Positions 45,081 to 55,153 of a DNA stretch of 64,000 nt are shown here, piece after piece. The notes beneath the pieces are model-generated. The model ran no database searches, was not told where the DNA came from, and saw only the letters and a program-made list of their open reading frames with translations. This stretch comes from Enterococcus silesiacus. Lineage in GTDB: Bacteria > Bacillota > Bacilli > Lactobacillales > Enterococcaceae. The position numbers and the translations under genes are program-made. The stretch spans positions 2,542,001-2,606,000 of the forward strand of contig CP013614.1 in the NCBI GenBank assembly GCA_001465115.1, in the 5' to 3' direction. The number at the start of each line of letters is the position of its first letter. The stretch's first letter is position 1.

Positions 45081-45127
45081 CCATCTTATTTTTCAACTAC
45101 ATCTTTTTATGAGTCTCGCATACAAGA

Positions 45128-46405
45128 TCAAATAATTTCACACAATATCCCTTGCTGTTTCACTTCCCAGTTACAGATACTGACTGAATCTTTTCTTATA
45201 ATGGCTTCTGAAATACATCCTTTACAATAATTTTCTTCTGAACATGTTGAACACTGTTTTGAATCCGGAAACTCTAATTTTGAGAACAACTTGAAACTTC
45301 TATTTAAAATTGTTTTAAGTTGTTCATGTTTCAAATTACCAATGTTCAACTGCATCATGGCACAAGGGGTTACCATCATATTCGGTTTGATTTTTAATGT
45401 TTTATAACCTGCTCCACAGTTACCTATCTCACTTTTTTCTTCTATTTCCTCTATCGTAAAAAATTCATCATCAAAATTTTTTTTCAGATAATTTACTATG
45501 CTACAATACTCATTATAAGTATAACCATTAAGTTTATTATCTTTTGCCCTTCCTTGATTCGTAATTAAGCCTAACTTATACTCTGTCACTCCAAGCGCCT
45601 TAACTATGCTAGCTAATTTTTCGATTTCCTCAATGGGCTGCTTTATTAGAGAAGTAGCCACACTTGTGTTTATCCCTCTTTTTACACATCCCTTAATAAA
45701 TTTTATTGCTTTATCATATGAATCTTTTTTTCCTCGTATTTGATTGTGTGTCGCTTCAAGTCCATCAACTGATACTTGAATTTGCGAAGTATCGCTTTCA
45801 GATAATAAATCCAAGCAAGATTGAACGGTCTTAGTATAAATATAACCACTTGTAGTTATGTGGATCGCTCTACCTTCTCGATGAATCATTTCGATTATTT
45901 TATCAACTTTACTATACACAAACGGCTCGCCACCAGTTAACTGAAATACACTTACGCCCATATCAAGTAATTCTTGAAGAGACTCCTTACATTTTAAACT
46001 ATCCATTTCACTGCCAAATCCAGCATCTACAAAACAATGCTGACAACTTAACGGACACTTATGCGTTAATTCGAAAGTAACATGTTCTGGTGTATAGTAT
46101 GTTTCACTGCCTCTCAAAACGATGTTATTCTTTATCTCGTTTGACTCAACAATAACATTGTTGGACTTTAGGGTATTAATAAATTCGTTAACGAATCCTT
46201 TGACTACATCATGCTTTTCATTATATACTTCACAAAGCTCTGCCACGATCATTTCTTGCTCATATTGTCCGCTTAATCTAAGCAAAATATCCTCTGCACT
46301 TTTGTTTACCCCAATATTCATATACGTACCATTAAGTATATATGAAAAAGAAATTCCTGTAGGTTGATTCAAAAGATAGTTTCCTTCTTTTAACGATAAA
46401 TACAT
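45128..46405 (-). CDS. Radical SAM/SPASM peptide maturase with PqqD-like N-terminus
   Basis: A 425-residue enzyme in three parts. Residues 1-about 90 resemble a PqqD-like RiPP recognition element (LNQPTGISFSYILNGTYMNIG, LLRLSGQYEQEMIVAELCEVY). The radical SAM core has CPLSCQHC (Cys117, 121, 124) for the first Fe-S cluster. The SPASM-type C-terminus has GNCGAGYK, TPCAMM, CSTCSEENYCKGC and a late Cys for auxiliary clusters. Such enzymes install thioether or C-C crosslinks in ribosomal peptides. Start at the ATG at 46405 with GGAGG. The small peptide gene 175 bp upstream is the probable substrate. Confidence 0.88.
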   Translation of the reverse strand: MYLSLKEGNYLLNQPTGISFSYILNGTYMNIGVNKSAEDILLRLSGQYEQEMIVAELCEVYNEKHDVVKGFVNEFINTLKSNNVIVESNEIKNNIVLRGSETYYTPEHVTFELTHKCPLSCQHCFVDAGFGSEMDSLKCKESLQELLDMGVSVFQLTGGEPFVYSKVDKIIEMIHREGRAIHITTSGYIYTKTVQSCLDLLSESDTSQIQVSVDGLEATHNQIRGKKDSYDKAIKFIKGCVKRGINTSVATSLIKQPIEEIEKLASIVKALGVTEYKLGLITNQGRAKDNKLNGYTYNEYCSIVNYLKKNFDDEFFTIEEIEEKSEIGNCGAGYKTLKIKPNMMVTPCAMMQLNIGNLKHEQLKTILNRSFKLFSKLEFPDSKQCSTCSEENYCKGCISEAIIRKDSVSICNWEVKQQGILCEII

Positions 46406-46579
46406 ATAATACACCTCCAAATCCTATATTATTATAAAATGTTTTCCAACCTAATATCAGCTATAAAAACATGAACAGATCTCTATTTATTTTCTTTTAA
46501 AAAAATATAAAAGATAGTCAAAAAATACAAGAGAACCCTCATATAAATTTCTGACTATCACTAATAAAATAACATCACA

Positions 46580-46678
46580 CTATTTTCTTCCTTGCGCACA
46601 ATTTACTACTGTAGATCCTGACCCCATCGTTGCATTTTGGTTAGAATTAGATAAAACAAATTCTGGTTTTCCCATCAT
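46580..46678 (-). CDS. RiPP precursor peptide (candidate)
   Basis: A 32-codon gene too short for routine calling, preceded by AGAAAGGG eight bases before the first of two ATGs. The peptide starts MMGKPEFVLSNSNQNATM and ends GSGSTVVNCAQGRK. It has a helical leader-like first half with FVLSN, a Gly/Ser core and a single Cys near the C-terminus, as in several sactipeptide- or thioether-type precursors. The radical SAM gene follows on the same strand. A diverged scar of the gene near 53780 keeps FVLSN and the VN just before the Cys position, supporting that this is a real, conserved peptide. Confidence 0.75.
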   Translation of the reverse strand: MMGKPEFVLSNSNQNATMGSGSTVVNCAQGRK

Positions 46679-46823
46679 TTCTCACACCCTTTCTTAATTA
46701 ATATAAACTAATTATATCATAAAGATTTTAAATGTAAACGCTTTATTGCTCAAAAAATCACAATAAAAAGAGGTTAAAAAGTATAAGGTTCAAATTATAA
46801 AAGCTTTTGTCTCCCTGCCAAAC

Positions 46824-46862
46824 AAGCACCCTACGCAATCATCCCCTCTGCGTATGGTGCTT
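46824..46862 (-). terminator. Hairpin after bgl operon
   Basis: AAGCACCATACGC and GCGTAGGGTGCTT (minus strand) form a stem just past the GH1 stop. Short T content follows, so it is a moderate terminator. Confidence 0.6.
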
Positions 46863-46875
46863 AAAAATTCTATTT

Positions 46876-48363
<1,488 letters not shown>

Positions 48364-50220
48364 TTATAATAATGTAATCAAACGGTCACCAGCATTGACT
48401 TGTGCTTGATCGCTGACTACAACGTCTTCATAATTTGCTGTATTGGTAATAATAACCGGTGTTGTTACGTCAAAGCCAGCTGCTTTGATCGCTTCGATAT
48501 CAAACACAACCAGTGGCTCGCCAACTTTTACCGTTTGGCCTTGTGTTACTTTTAACTCAAAGTGTTTCCCTTCTAGTTGAACAGTATCTAAACCAATATG
48601 GATCAGTACTTCTGCACCATTTTCTGAAGTTACACCAACTGCGTGTCCTGTTGCAAAGGCCATAGTAACCGTGCCATTGACGGGTGAAATCACTTCACCT
48701 TTCGTTGGAGCAATCGCTAACCCTTGACCTAATGTTCCTGAAGCGAAAGCTTTATCATTAATATTTTCTAGTGACACAATATCACCAGCTAGTGGGCTGC
48801 TGATCACTTCTGATTTTACGCCAACCTGTGCAACTGTCGTTGTTTCTTTTGTAGCGGTTGTTGCTTCTGGAATATCCTCAAAGCCGATGAAATAAGTTAA
48901 AACGGCTGCTAAGACAAAGGCTACTGCAATACCAATCAAGAAACCTACGAAGCCTTCTCCATTTGGTCCATAGAAAGCTGGAATCATTAAAATACTTGAA
49001 GGTCCTGCTGCATAGCCCATACTTCCAGCATACCCAACAATACCGCCACCAACAGCGGCTGAAATCACCCCAATAATAAACGGACGTTTTAATCTTAATG
49101 TCACACCATACACAGCTGGTTCAGTAATGCCGAATAAGGCTGTGACTACAGCAGAAGCTGACAATGCTCTAAACTCTTTATTTTTAGTCTTTAACATAAC
49201 ACCTAAAACGGCACCTGCTTGAGCAAATACTGAAATCGCTACGCTTGGTTTTAAAGGATCTTTCCCCATTGTGGCAATATTGTTCATCATCACTGGTACA
49301 ATTCCCCAGTGTAAACCAAACATCACAAGAATTTGCCATGACGCTGCAATTAAAGCACCTGCAATAATCGGATTAAAGTTGATGACTGTAATCAAAACAT
49401 CCGCAATCGCATTCCCTACATAGACACCAAATGGACCAAAAATCATTAATGTTAAAGGAACAATCACAACCAACAGAATCATTGGTGTAATAAAGTTTTT
49501 AATGCTTTGATGTAAACGTTTGTTCAAGAATTTTTCTAGGACACTCATCACATAAATAGCTAAGATGATCGGAATAACAGTCGACGTATATTTCACCATG
49601 ACCACTGGAATTCCAAAGAAATCAGCTGAAATATCTGGTGCGGCTAACCCAATAATCGTTGGATAAACTAGCGCACCTGCAATCGTTACTGCAACAAAGA
49701 CATTGGCTTTGAATTTTCTGGCTGCTGTGATCGCTAGCAAAACGGGTAAGAAGTAGAATAAACTATCTGCAATTGCACTTAGAATAATATAAGTTGACGT
49801 TTCTGGTATGATCAATTTTGTTGTCGTCGCAATCGAAAGTAACCCTTTTAAAATCCCAGCTCCTGCCATCACACCAAGTAATGGCGTAAATAAGCTAGAA
49901 ATCAAATCTACAAATTTCCCAAAAATCGTTTCATTGTCATTTGAACTATTATCTGAACCTGTTTGATCACCAGTTAAATTAGAAATAGTTCCAATCGCCG
50001 CGTAAACTTCAGGGACAGTATTACCAATAACTACTTGGAATTGTCCCGCACTTTCCATCACTGTCACTACGCCGGGAATACTTTCCACAGCACTTTTATC
50101 AACAATATTTCTATCTTTCAACTTAAATCTTAGGCGTGTCGCACAATGAACAAGTGATTGTACGTTTTCTTCGCCACCGACTTCTTTTAATATTTTTTCT
50201 GCTAATTGATTCGTATCCAT
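48364..50220 (-). CDS. Beta-glucoside PTS enzyme IIBCA
   Basis: A 618-residue fused permease. EIIB at 1-about 90 with phospho-Cys26 (LVHCATRLRFKL), EIIC with about ten membrane segments at about 100-460, and EIIA at about 475-618 with the active His in VLIHIGLDTVQLEG. It takes up and phosphorylates beta-glucosides such as arbutin, salicin or cellobiose. Its 5' leader (50221-50577) carries the antiterminator target and terminator, so expression depends on LicT. Confidence 0.94.
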   Translation of the reverse strand: MDTNQLAEKILKEVGGEENVQSLVHCATRLRFKLKDRNIVDKSAVESIPGVVTVMESAGQFQVVIGNTVPEVYAAIGTISNLTGDQTGSDNSSNDNETIFGKFVDLISSLFTPLLGVMAGAGILKGLLSIATTTKLIIPETSTYIILSAIADSLFYFLPVLLAITAARKFKANVFVAVTIAGALVYPTIIGLAAPDISADFFGIPVVMVKYTSTVIPIILAIYVMSVLEKFLNKRLHQSIKNFITPMILLVVIVPLTLMIFGPFGVYVGNAIADVLITVINFNPIIAGALIAASWQILVMFGLHWGIVPVMMNNIATMGKDPLKPSVAISVFAQAGAVLGVMLKTKNKEFRALSASAVVTALFGITEPAVYGVTLRLKRPFIIGVISAAVGGGIVGYAGSMGYAAGPSSILMIPAFYGPNGEGFVGFLIGIAVAFVLAAVLTYFIGFEDIPEATTATKETTTVAQVGVKSEVISSPLAGDIVSLENINDKAFASGTLGQGLAIAPTKGEVISPVNGTVTMAFATGHAVGVTSENGAEVLIHIGLDTVQLEGKHFELKVTQGQTVKVGEPLVVFDIEAIKAAGFDVTTPVIITNTANYEDVVVSDQAQVNAGDRLITLL

Positions 50221-50284
50221 GATAAATCCTCCTAATTTTAAAAGCTGAACAGGCTCATTTAGTCTTGACAGGAAAATAGAGAAA

Positions 50285-50325
50285 ATTGATTGTGACGCTT
50301 TTTGTCACACTCAATTTTTATCTTT
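50285..50325. repeat. Hairpin upstream of PTS gene
   Basis: AAAATTGATTGTGAC and GTCACACTCAATTTT pair with one mismatch around GCTTTTT. On the minus-strand transcript it lies between the antiterminator region and the PTS start, and may stabilise the mRNA after processing. Confidence 0.5.
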
Positions 50326-50420
50326 TTCCCGAAATACTAGCCTGTGAAGCTAGACAAAATATAATTGCAAAAGGCTATTTTTAACTGATTTAAAATAGTT
50401 CCGGAGCTATTTTTGGCAAA

Positions 50421-50492
50421 AGAAAAACCTAAACCTTTACTAAAAAATGCATACACTACCCCTGTGTGCAATCTCTTAGTAAAAGTTTAGGT
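50421..50492 (-). terminator. LicT-regulated terminator
   Basis: On the minus strand ACCTAAACTTTTACTAA pairs with TTAGTAAAGGTTTAGGT and is followed by TTTTTCTTTT. Its 5' arm overlaps the RAT sequence, the standard geometry of antitermination. Confidence 0.88.
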
Positions 50493-50516
50493 GTCGCCTG
50501 CCGAACAGTCACAATC
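50485..50516 (-). promoter_or_regulatory. Ribonucleic antiterminator (RAT) for LicT/BglG
   Basis: The minus strand reads GGATTGTGACTGTTCGGCAG then GCGACACCTAAAC, close to the known RAT consensus for LicT. Dephosphorylated-PRD1/phosphorylated-PRD2 LicT would bind it and prevent the following terminator from forming. Confidence 0.9.
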
Positions 50517-50577
50517 CACTAACCTGATACGTTATTTAATTATCTGTCTCAAATGATAGCATTTTCAAAAATAGAAG

Positions 50578-51432
50578 TCAATCTTTTTTTGAAAGTGTTT
50601 TCTCTCTTGTATATAAACGCTTTAAATGAATCACAAGGTATAACATTTCCTCAGAAGTTAAGTCCATATGGAAAGTCGTATACACATACTCCGCAATTTT
50701 ATTTGCACACTCATATGCTAATGGGTACTTCTTTTTCATCAATAAATAAAGGTCATGATCTTCACTATCAAGCAACGTTCCATTGGTGATCCGTTGTACA
50801 AAAAATTTAAGATGGGTCAAAAAACGATAAAAATTCAATGACTCTTCATCATATTCAATCCCTAAATGATATTTCACAATTTTTAAAATAGCAGAGACTT
50901 CTTTTGTAATCGCAACAGTTGTATTCATTTCTTCATTCATTTCCGCATTGATCAAATGCATCGCAATGAATCCTGCCTCATCCGCTGGCAATCTAACTTC
51001 TGTTTCCTGCTCAACCATATCTAGCAAATCCTTAGCTAGTTCAAATTCATTTGGATATAAACGATTGATTTCCCAAATCAAAGAATTAGTAATCGATTGT
51101 CCATTTTGATGTCTTTTTAACGCATGAAAAATATGATCCACAAGAGAAACATGTAAGCTTTCATTTAATTTTTGATTCAGCTTTTTCTTTGCGATATCAA
51201 TAAATTCCTCAGTCACTTTTAGAATTGGATAAGGAACTTCATTACTAAGTGAGTTAAAATGCTGCTGCAAACCAGCATCTTCTAAATGAAAAATTTTATC
51301 AGCCTTTGTCATATCTAATGTTTCGCCGGCGCTCTTTTTAAATCCAATGCCTTTGCCCATAATCACATGTTCTATTCCATTCTCATCTTTTGTGATGATC
51401 ACATTGTTGTTTAGTATTTTATATATTTTCAT
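50578..51432 (-). CDS. licT: Transcriptional antiterminator, LicT/BglG family
   Basis: A 284-residue protein: RNA-binding CAT domain about 1-56 (MKIYKILNNNVIITKDENG), then PRD1 (about 65-170, with LVDHIFHALKRHQ) and PRD2 (about 175-280, with IEYDEESLNFYRFLTHLKFF and VIHLKRLYTRE) containing the phosphorylatable His residues. Start at 51432 with GAGGAGG upstream. It is first in the bgl operon, with its RAT downstream; activity is set by PTS phosphorylation. Confidence 0.94.
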   Translation of the reverse strand: MKIYKILNNNVIITKDENGIEHVIMGKGIGFKKSAGETLDMTKADKIFHLEDAGLQQHFNSLSNEVPYPILKVTEEFIDIAKKKLNQKLNESLHVSLVDHIFHALKRHQNGQSITNSLIWEINRLYPNEFELAKDLLDMVEQETEVRLPADEAGFIAMHLINAEMNEEMNTTVAITKEVSAILKIVKYHLGIEYDEESLNFYRFLTHLKFFVQRITNGTLLDSEDHDLYLLMKKKYPLAYECANKIAEYVYTTFHMDLTSEEMLYLVIHLKRLYTREKTLSKKD

Positions 51433-51833
51433 GACTTAACCTCCTCATTTTTGACCTGCTTCTTCAATTTGCTATTCTACGCTATGAAGCAAAAAAAAGA
51501 AAGGCTTTGTTTTTTTATGAGACTAAGTTTGATCACTTCATGTAGCTACTAATAACGATTTGACGTTATGACTCACAGCTGAATAATTATGACTTGTAAG
51601 AGTTTTCCCTGTGTGTGAATTAGTCTGAAAAGAAGCTTCTATTATATACATTTGAATATATGTTTCTGTTATATTGTTTACGATAACATTCTATTTTATG
51701 TATCATATTTTCCTATAAGCTTCACAATAGTTGCCTCAATTCTTTAATAATCAGTTTGATTGGATTGGCACTAACTGAAGAAATCTAAAATGAAGATAGG
51801 AATCAAGCCCTAACAAGACTACTGCTTAACTCT
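51433..51833. other. Intergenic region upstream of licT
   Basis: No gene seen. It contains the leftward promoter for licT, which I could not place exactly, and the tail of the methyltransferase at 51834. AT-rich; no clear dyad or terminator. Confidence 0.4.
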
Positions 51834-52517
51834 CTACCGTTTTTTCGCAAGTACACACCATGTAGTATATCTAAATGGATTAAACGACCAAAATTCCTCG
51901 GCTTTTTCTATATAATTCACTACTTGCTCTGCGAGAATGATGATTTCCCACTTATCACTAGGAAAAAGCTGCTTTATTCCATCTTCGTCAAAATAATGGT
52001 GAGGCACGCCTTCTTCTATTCCTACCTCTAACACAAAGGTATCTTTTTCAATTTCTTCCCCTTTTCCATACAAATCTGCTTTTGTCGATTTGATCGTTCC
52101 TAAAAAATAGCCGCCTGCCAGAAGTGAATCATGAATACAATCAATCGCTTCAGTGATTTTATCCAAAGTATTATGCTGAAGAACCGCCCAACTAAAAACA
52201 CCATGCAAAAACTCCTTCTTACTCCACGGGTAGTTTTCCATCGAAGTCAAAGCCTCAAGATAGTCGATGTTATTTTCTTCTAATTTTTTTGTTGTCAGCT
52301 CTATCGCTTTACTGGAATTATCACTGATAAAAACCTTACAGCCCATTTTGCCGATTACGACACTATGACGTCCACCGCCACAGCCCAGATCCCAAACCCT
52401 CCGCTTCCGCACATTTGGAAATTCTGTTGCTAAAAGTTCAATAAATTTAACGACTTCAGGTTCAGGTGCCAGTTCTATATTCTTTTGATCATAAAATAAC
52501 GTATTCCAATCTGCCAT
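51834..52517 (-). CDS. SAM methyltransferase, paralogue of the RiPP operon enzyme
   Basis: A 227-residue class I methyltransferase about 75% identical to the 43040 gene, with the same VWDLGCGGGRHSVVIGKM and LSWAVLQHNTLDK. Start at the ATG at 52517 with AAGGGAAAG upstream. It stands alone. It may be the chromosomal original from which the RiPP-operon gene was copied, or a moonlighting relative; its substrate is unknown. Confidence 0.82.
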   Translation of the reverse strand: MADWNTLFYDQKNIELAPEPEVVKFIELLATEFPNVRKRRVWDLGCGGGRHSVVIGKMGCKVFISDNSSKAIELTTKKLEENNIDYLEALTSMENYPWSKKEFLHGVFSWAVLQHNTLDKITEAIDCIHDSLLAGGYFLGTIKSTKADLYGKGEEIEKDTFVLEVGIEEGVPHHYFDEDGIKQLFPSDKWEIIILAEQVVNYIEKAEEFWSFNPFRYTTWCVLAKKR

Positions 52518-52810
52518 CTTCTTTCCCTTCTTTCTTTGGGTTTCCATTTGCTATGTACTATAAGCATATCATATTAGCTACTCGTACTTTCCTCAGATTA
52601 TTTATTTTAGCTGTAATTAATTGATAACCTGTGCCATAATTATTTTTGAACCGTTACTTATTGACTTGGATCCTATTTTGAAAAACCAGTTATATCAACA
52701 TTCCTATCGATGTAAACACCTGTATACACCCATATTTCTACTAAAGTACACTCTAATAGACAGACAAAATAGCCCCTTCTATATTATCTTAGACTCAAAG
52801 GAGACAACAA

Positions 52811-53392
52811 ATGAACTTTAATAAGCAATTAAAACTTTATCGTGAAAGAGATGGGTATTCTCAAGAAGAACTTGGAGAAAAAATCTACGTCACACGGCAA
52901 ACTATTTCTAAATGGGAGAACGATCATACGTATCCTGATATTCATAATTTGATTGCTTTAAGCACTCTTTTTGATGTCACTTTAGATGAATTAGTCAAAG
53001 GAGATGTAGCAATTATGAAAAACAATCAAAACATCGAGGCAAAAAAAATGAATCGACTCTCTTGGATCATGCTTCTATTTATCGGGTTAACGGTTTTATC
53101 TATTGTACCTTTTGTAGACTTATGGGGTTGGTATGGCTTGAGTATTCCTTTCATTCTTTGGGCAATTTCTATGATTGCGGCTTTAAAAATCGAGAAAATC
53201 AAAAAAGAAAAAGATGTTCAAACGTATGGTGAAATTGTTGCTTTTATGGATGGGGAGAATCTTGAAGCAGCCAGAGCCAAACGTGATAAAAAAAGGGATC
53301 GTTGGAACAAAACAAAAATCGTTTTGGGCTTTTCATTAGCGGCTGGCGTACTTACTGCAATTAGTGCTTTGCTATGGATGTGGTTTTCATAA
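52811..53392 (+). CDS. XRE regulator with membrane segments
   Basis: A 193-residue protein: N-terminal HTH about 1-65 (YRERDGYSQEELGEKIYVTRQTISKWEN), then membrane segments at about 79-96, 100-120 and 170-192. Membrane-anchored HTH proteins of this kind in Firmicutes often sense cell-envelope state. AAAGGAGA upstream. Followed by a terminator. Target unknown. Confidence 0.82.
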   Translation: MNFNKQLKLYRERDGYSQEELGEKIYVTRQTISKWENDHTYPDIHNLIALSTLFDVTLDELVKGDVAIMKNNQNIEAKKMNRLSWIMLLFIGLTVLSIVPFVDLWGWYGLSIPFILWAISMIAALKIEKIKKEKDVQTYGEIVAFMDGENLEAARAKRDKKRDRWNKTKIVLGFSLAAGVLTAISALLWMWFS

Positions 53393-53406
53393 AAAAATAT
53401 ATCTAA

Positions 53407-53449
53407 AAAAAGCATTTGAAAGTTGGTAACCAATTTTCAAATGCTTTAT
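53407..53449 (+). terminator. Intrinsic terminator of the membrane XRE gene
   Basis: AAAGCATTTGAAAGTTGGT with ACCAATTTTCAAATGCTTT, a long stem on the plus strand. Confidence 0.8.
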
Positions 53450-53584
53450 CAATTAACTACTTTTAACTTTTTTGTACATCTTAAAACTATAGCAAATCTC
53501 TTACATATAGCACTAATCACTAACAAAGTCAAAATTTTATGCACAATTTACTATTTCTTTTGATAAACAAAAATGGATATCTGA

Positions 53585-53853
53585 AATCAGTGACTCATGT
53601 ATACAATTAATCAATTCAACTATTTTATCTAACGTATTATGCTGTAAAACAGCCCAACTAAGAACACCATGTAAAAACTCCTTCTCCTGCCACGGATAGT
53701 TTTCCATAGAAGACAAAGTAATTTTAAATGTTCATAAATAGCTTCTCCTCATAATGCTACACTATCATCGATAATACCTTCATGTGTAATTTACTGCTGT
53801 AGCGTTCGGCTTCGTAGTTGTGATTTGGTTAGAAAGAACGAAAAACAAACTTT
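53585..53853 (-). pseudogene. Scar of a second RiPP operon
   Basis: Three pieces from the RiPP operon are joined: 53585-53717 matches the 43333-43466 part of the methyltransferase nearly exactly; 53718-53778 matches the segment 45018-45087 upstream of the exporter; 53780-53852 matches the peptide gene, reading FVLSN and AVNYT where the intact peptide has FVLSN and VVNCA, with Cys replaced by Tyr. The radical SAM gene is gone. It is clearly non-functional. Confidence 0.85.
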
Positions 53854-53981
53854 TTTACCACTAAATCCTCATCTATCACTAACAAATATAAATTAATAAT
53901 ATTACATAGGAAAGTAATGTAAACTTTTTATTCACAAGCATAACAATCATTGAGAAAAAATTAGCATTTAACTTCAAAAAA

Positions 53982-54016
53982 AACAAGTAGTCGGCTATCC
54001 AACTACTTGTCTTTTA
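53982..54016 (+). terminator. Orphan terminator-like hairpin
   Basis: ACAAGTAGT and ACTACTTGT form a stem, then CTTTTAATT. It is close in sequence to the 31123 terminator. No gene ends at it. Confidence 0.6.
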
Positions 54017-54094
54017 ATTAAATATTAGTAATATAAATCAGCATCCAAGTGTTTCATTGTTATCTCTCTAAAACTTGACCTTCTCAAAACTAAC

Positions 54095-54290
54095 AAAATA
54101 TAATACAAATTCTCACACAGATAAATCACATCCTTGGTAATACACAGCCCTGATTCTCGTTTTGTAATTTTCCACCTTACTATTGCTCAAACCTGAGCCA
54201 ATAACTCCATAAACATAGACATTGTATTTTTTTAAGAAGCTACATATAATACTCTGTTAACATGCTCGTCATTCTTAGTAATTTCACCGA
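54095..54290 (-). pseudogene. Remnant of a second UPF0371/DUF1846 gene
   Basis: The minus strand reads RESGLCITKDVIYLCENLYY, aligning with [20 protein letters not shown] at the C-terminus of the gene at 56619-58127. Further upstream a match to the CTCATCATTCTTACTCAACATCACC-type region remains. The rest is lost. Confidence 0.65.
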
Positions 54291-54687
54291 CATCAGTTTT
54301 ATGTATTAGCAGCTATTTGTATCTGAATATGCACTTGTTATATTTTTTTATCACTGATTCTAGATAATCTGAAACTCTTTTAATAGTCTCCTAAAGCTAG
54401 CAATCGCTACAACTTAGAGAAACCATTATCCGTTTAAAAATATCCTACTATTAAACAAATAAACCGTTAATAAGCATCTTTGTGCTAGTACTTTTATTTC
54501 ATGATGTAATAATGTCATTTGACAATTCAATTATATATTGCTAATATAGTTTTACGAATTTAATTAAATGAAGTGAACTATAATTTCAAAAAATTGTAGT
54601 TCAGTTAGTCTGTGTTCAAACGTTTTACTTTATAAAAGCAAAATATACCTCATCATTAATGAAAGTAAAATTATACGGAGGATAACA
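54291..54687. other. Intergenic region with MarR operator
   Basis: No gene. A 30-bp palindrome at 54574-54603 is listed separately. The remainder is AT-rich with no recognisable structure. Confidence 0.45.
54574..54603 (+). promoter_or_regulatory. Palindromic operator before MarR gene
   Basis: TGAACTATAATT at 54574-54585 pairs with AATTGTAGTTCA at 54592-54603, one mismatch per arm. Located 85 bp before the MarR start and probably bound by the MarR protein. Confidence 0.65.
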
Positions 54688-55116
54688 ATGATTGAAAATA
54701 ACATTTCTTATATTGCAAATTATCTATGGCAAAAATCAATAGAAAATATTGATACTATTTTAACGAAAGAAGAAAAAAGCAGATTTAATATTGCTGATTA
54801 TTACTACTTAACTACCATTTATCACATGGATTACCCAACTTTGGGAGAAGTGTCCGAAAAACTTAGCTTTACCAAACCCGCTATATCTGCAATGGTAAAG
54901 CGATTAGAAGGTCTTGACTTCATTGAAAAGCATCAGTCTTCTATAGACAAGCGTATATACAATCTTCTGATAACAGAAAAAGGAAAAAATATTGTTGAAG
55001 GAGATAATAGCCTGTATCAACAATTTACAGAAAAAGTCCGTGAATTGACAACTGAAGATCAGATGAAGCAATTTACCTGTTTGTTAGAGAAATTAACTGC
55101 ACAATTGAAAGAATAA
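54688..55116 (+). CDS. MarR-family regulator
   Basis: A 142-residue winged-helix protein with the MarR wHTH (LGEVSEKLSFTKPAISAMVKRLEGLDFIEKH, DKRIYNLLITEKG). GGAGG upstream. It is 37 bp before the SDR gene on the same strand, and a palindrome lies upstream, so it probably represses this pair in response to a small molecule. Confidence 0.88.
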   Translation: MIENNISYIANYLWQKSIENIDTILTKEEKSRFNIADYYYLTTIYHMDYPTLGEVSEKLSFTKPAISAMVKRLEGLDFIEKHQSSIDKRIYNLLITEKGKNIVEGDNSLYQQFTEKVRELTTEDQMKQFTCLLEKLTAQLKE

Positions 55117-55153
55117 TTTTAATACGTAAAACAAAACTTTAGGAGGTTAGATA

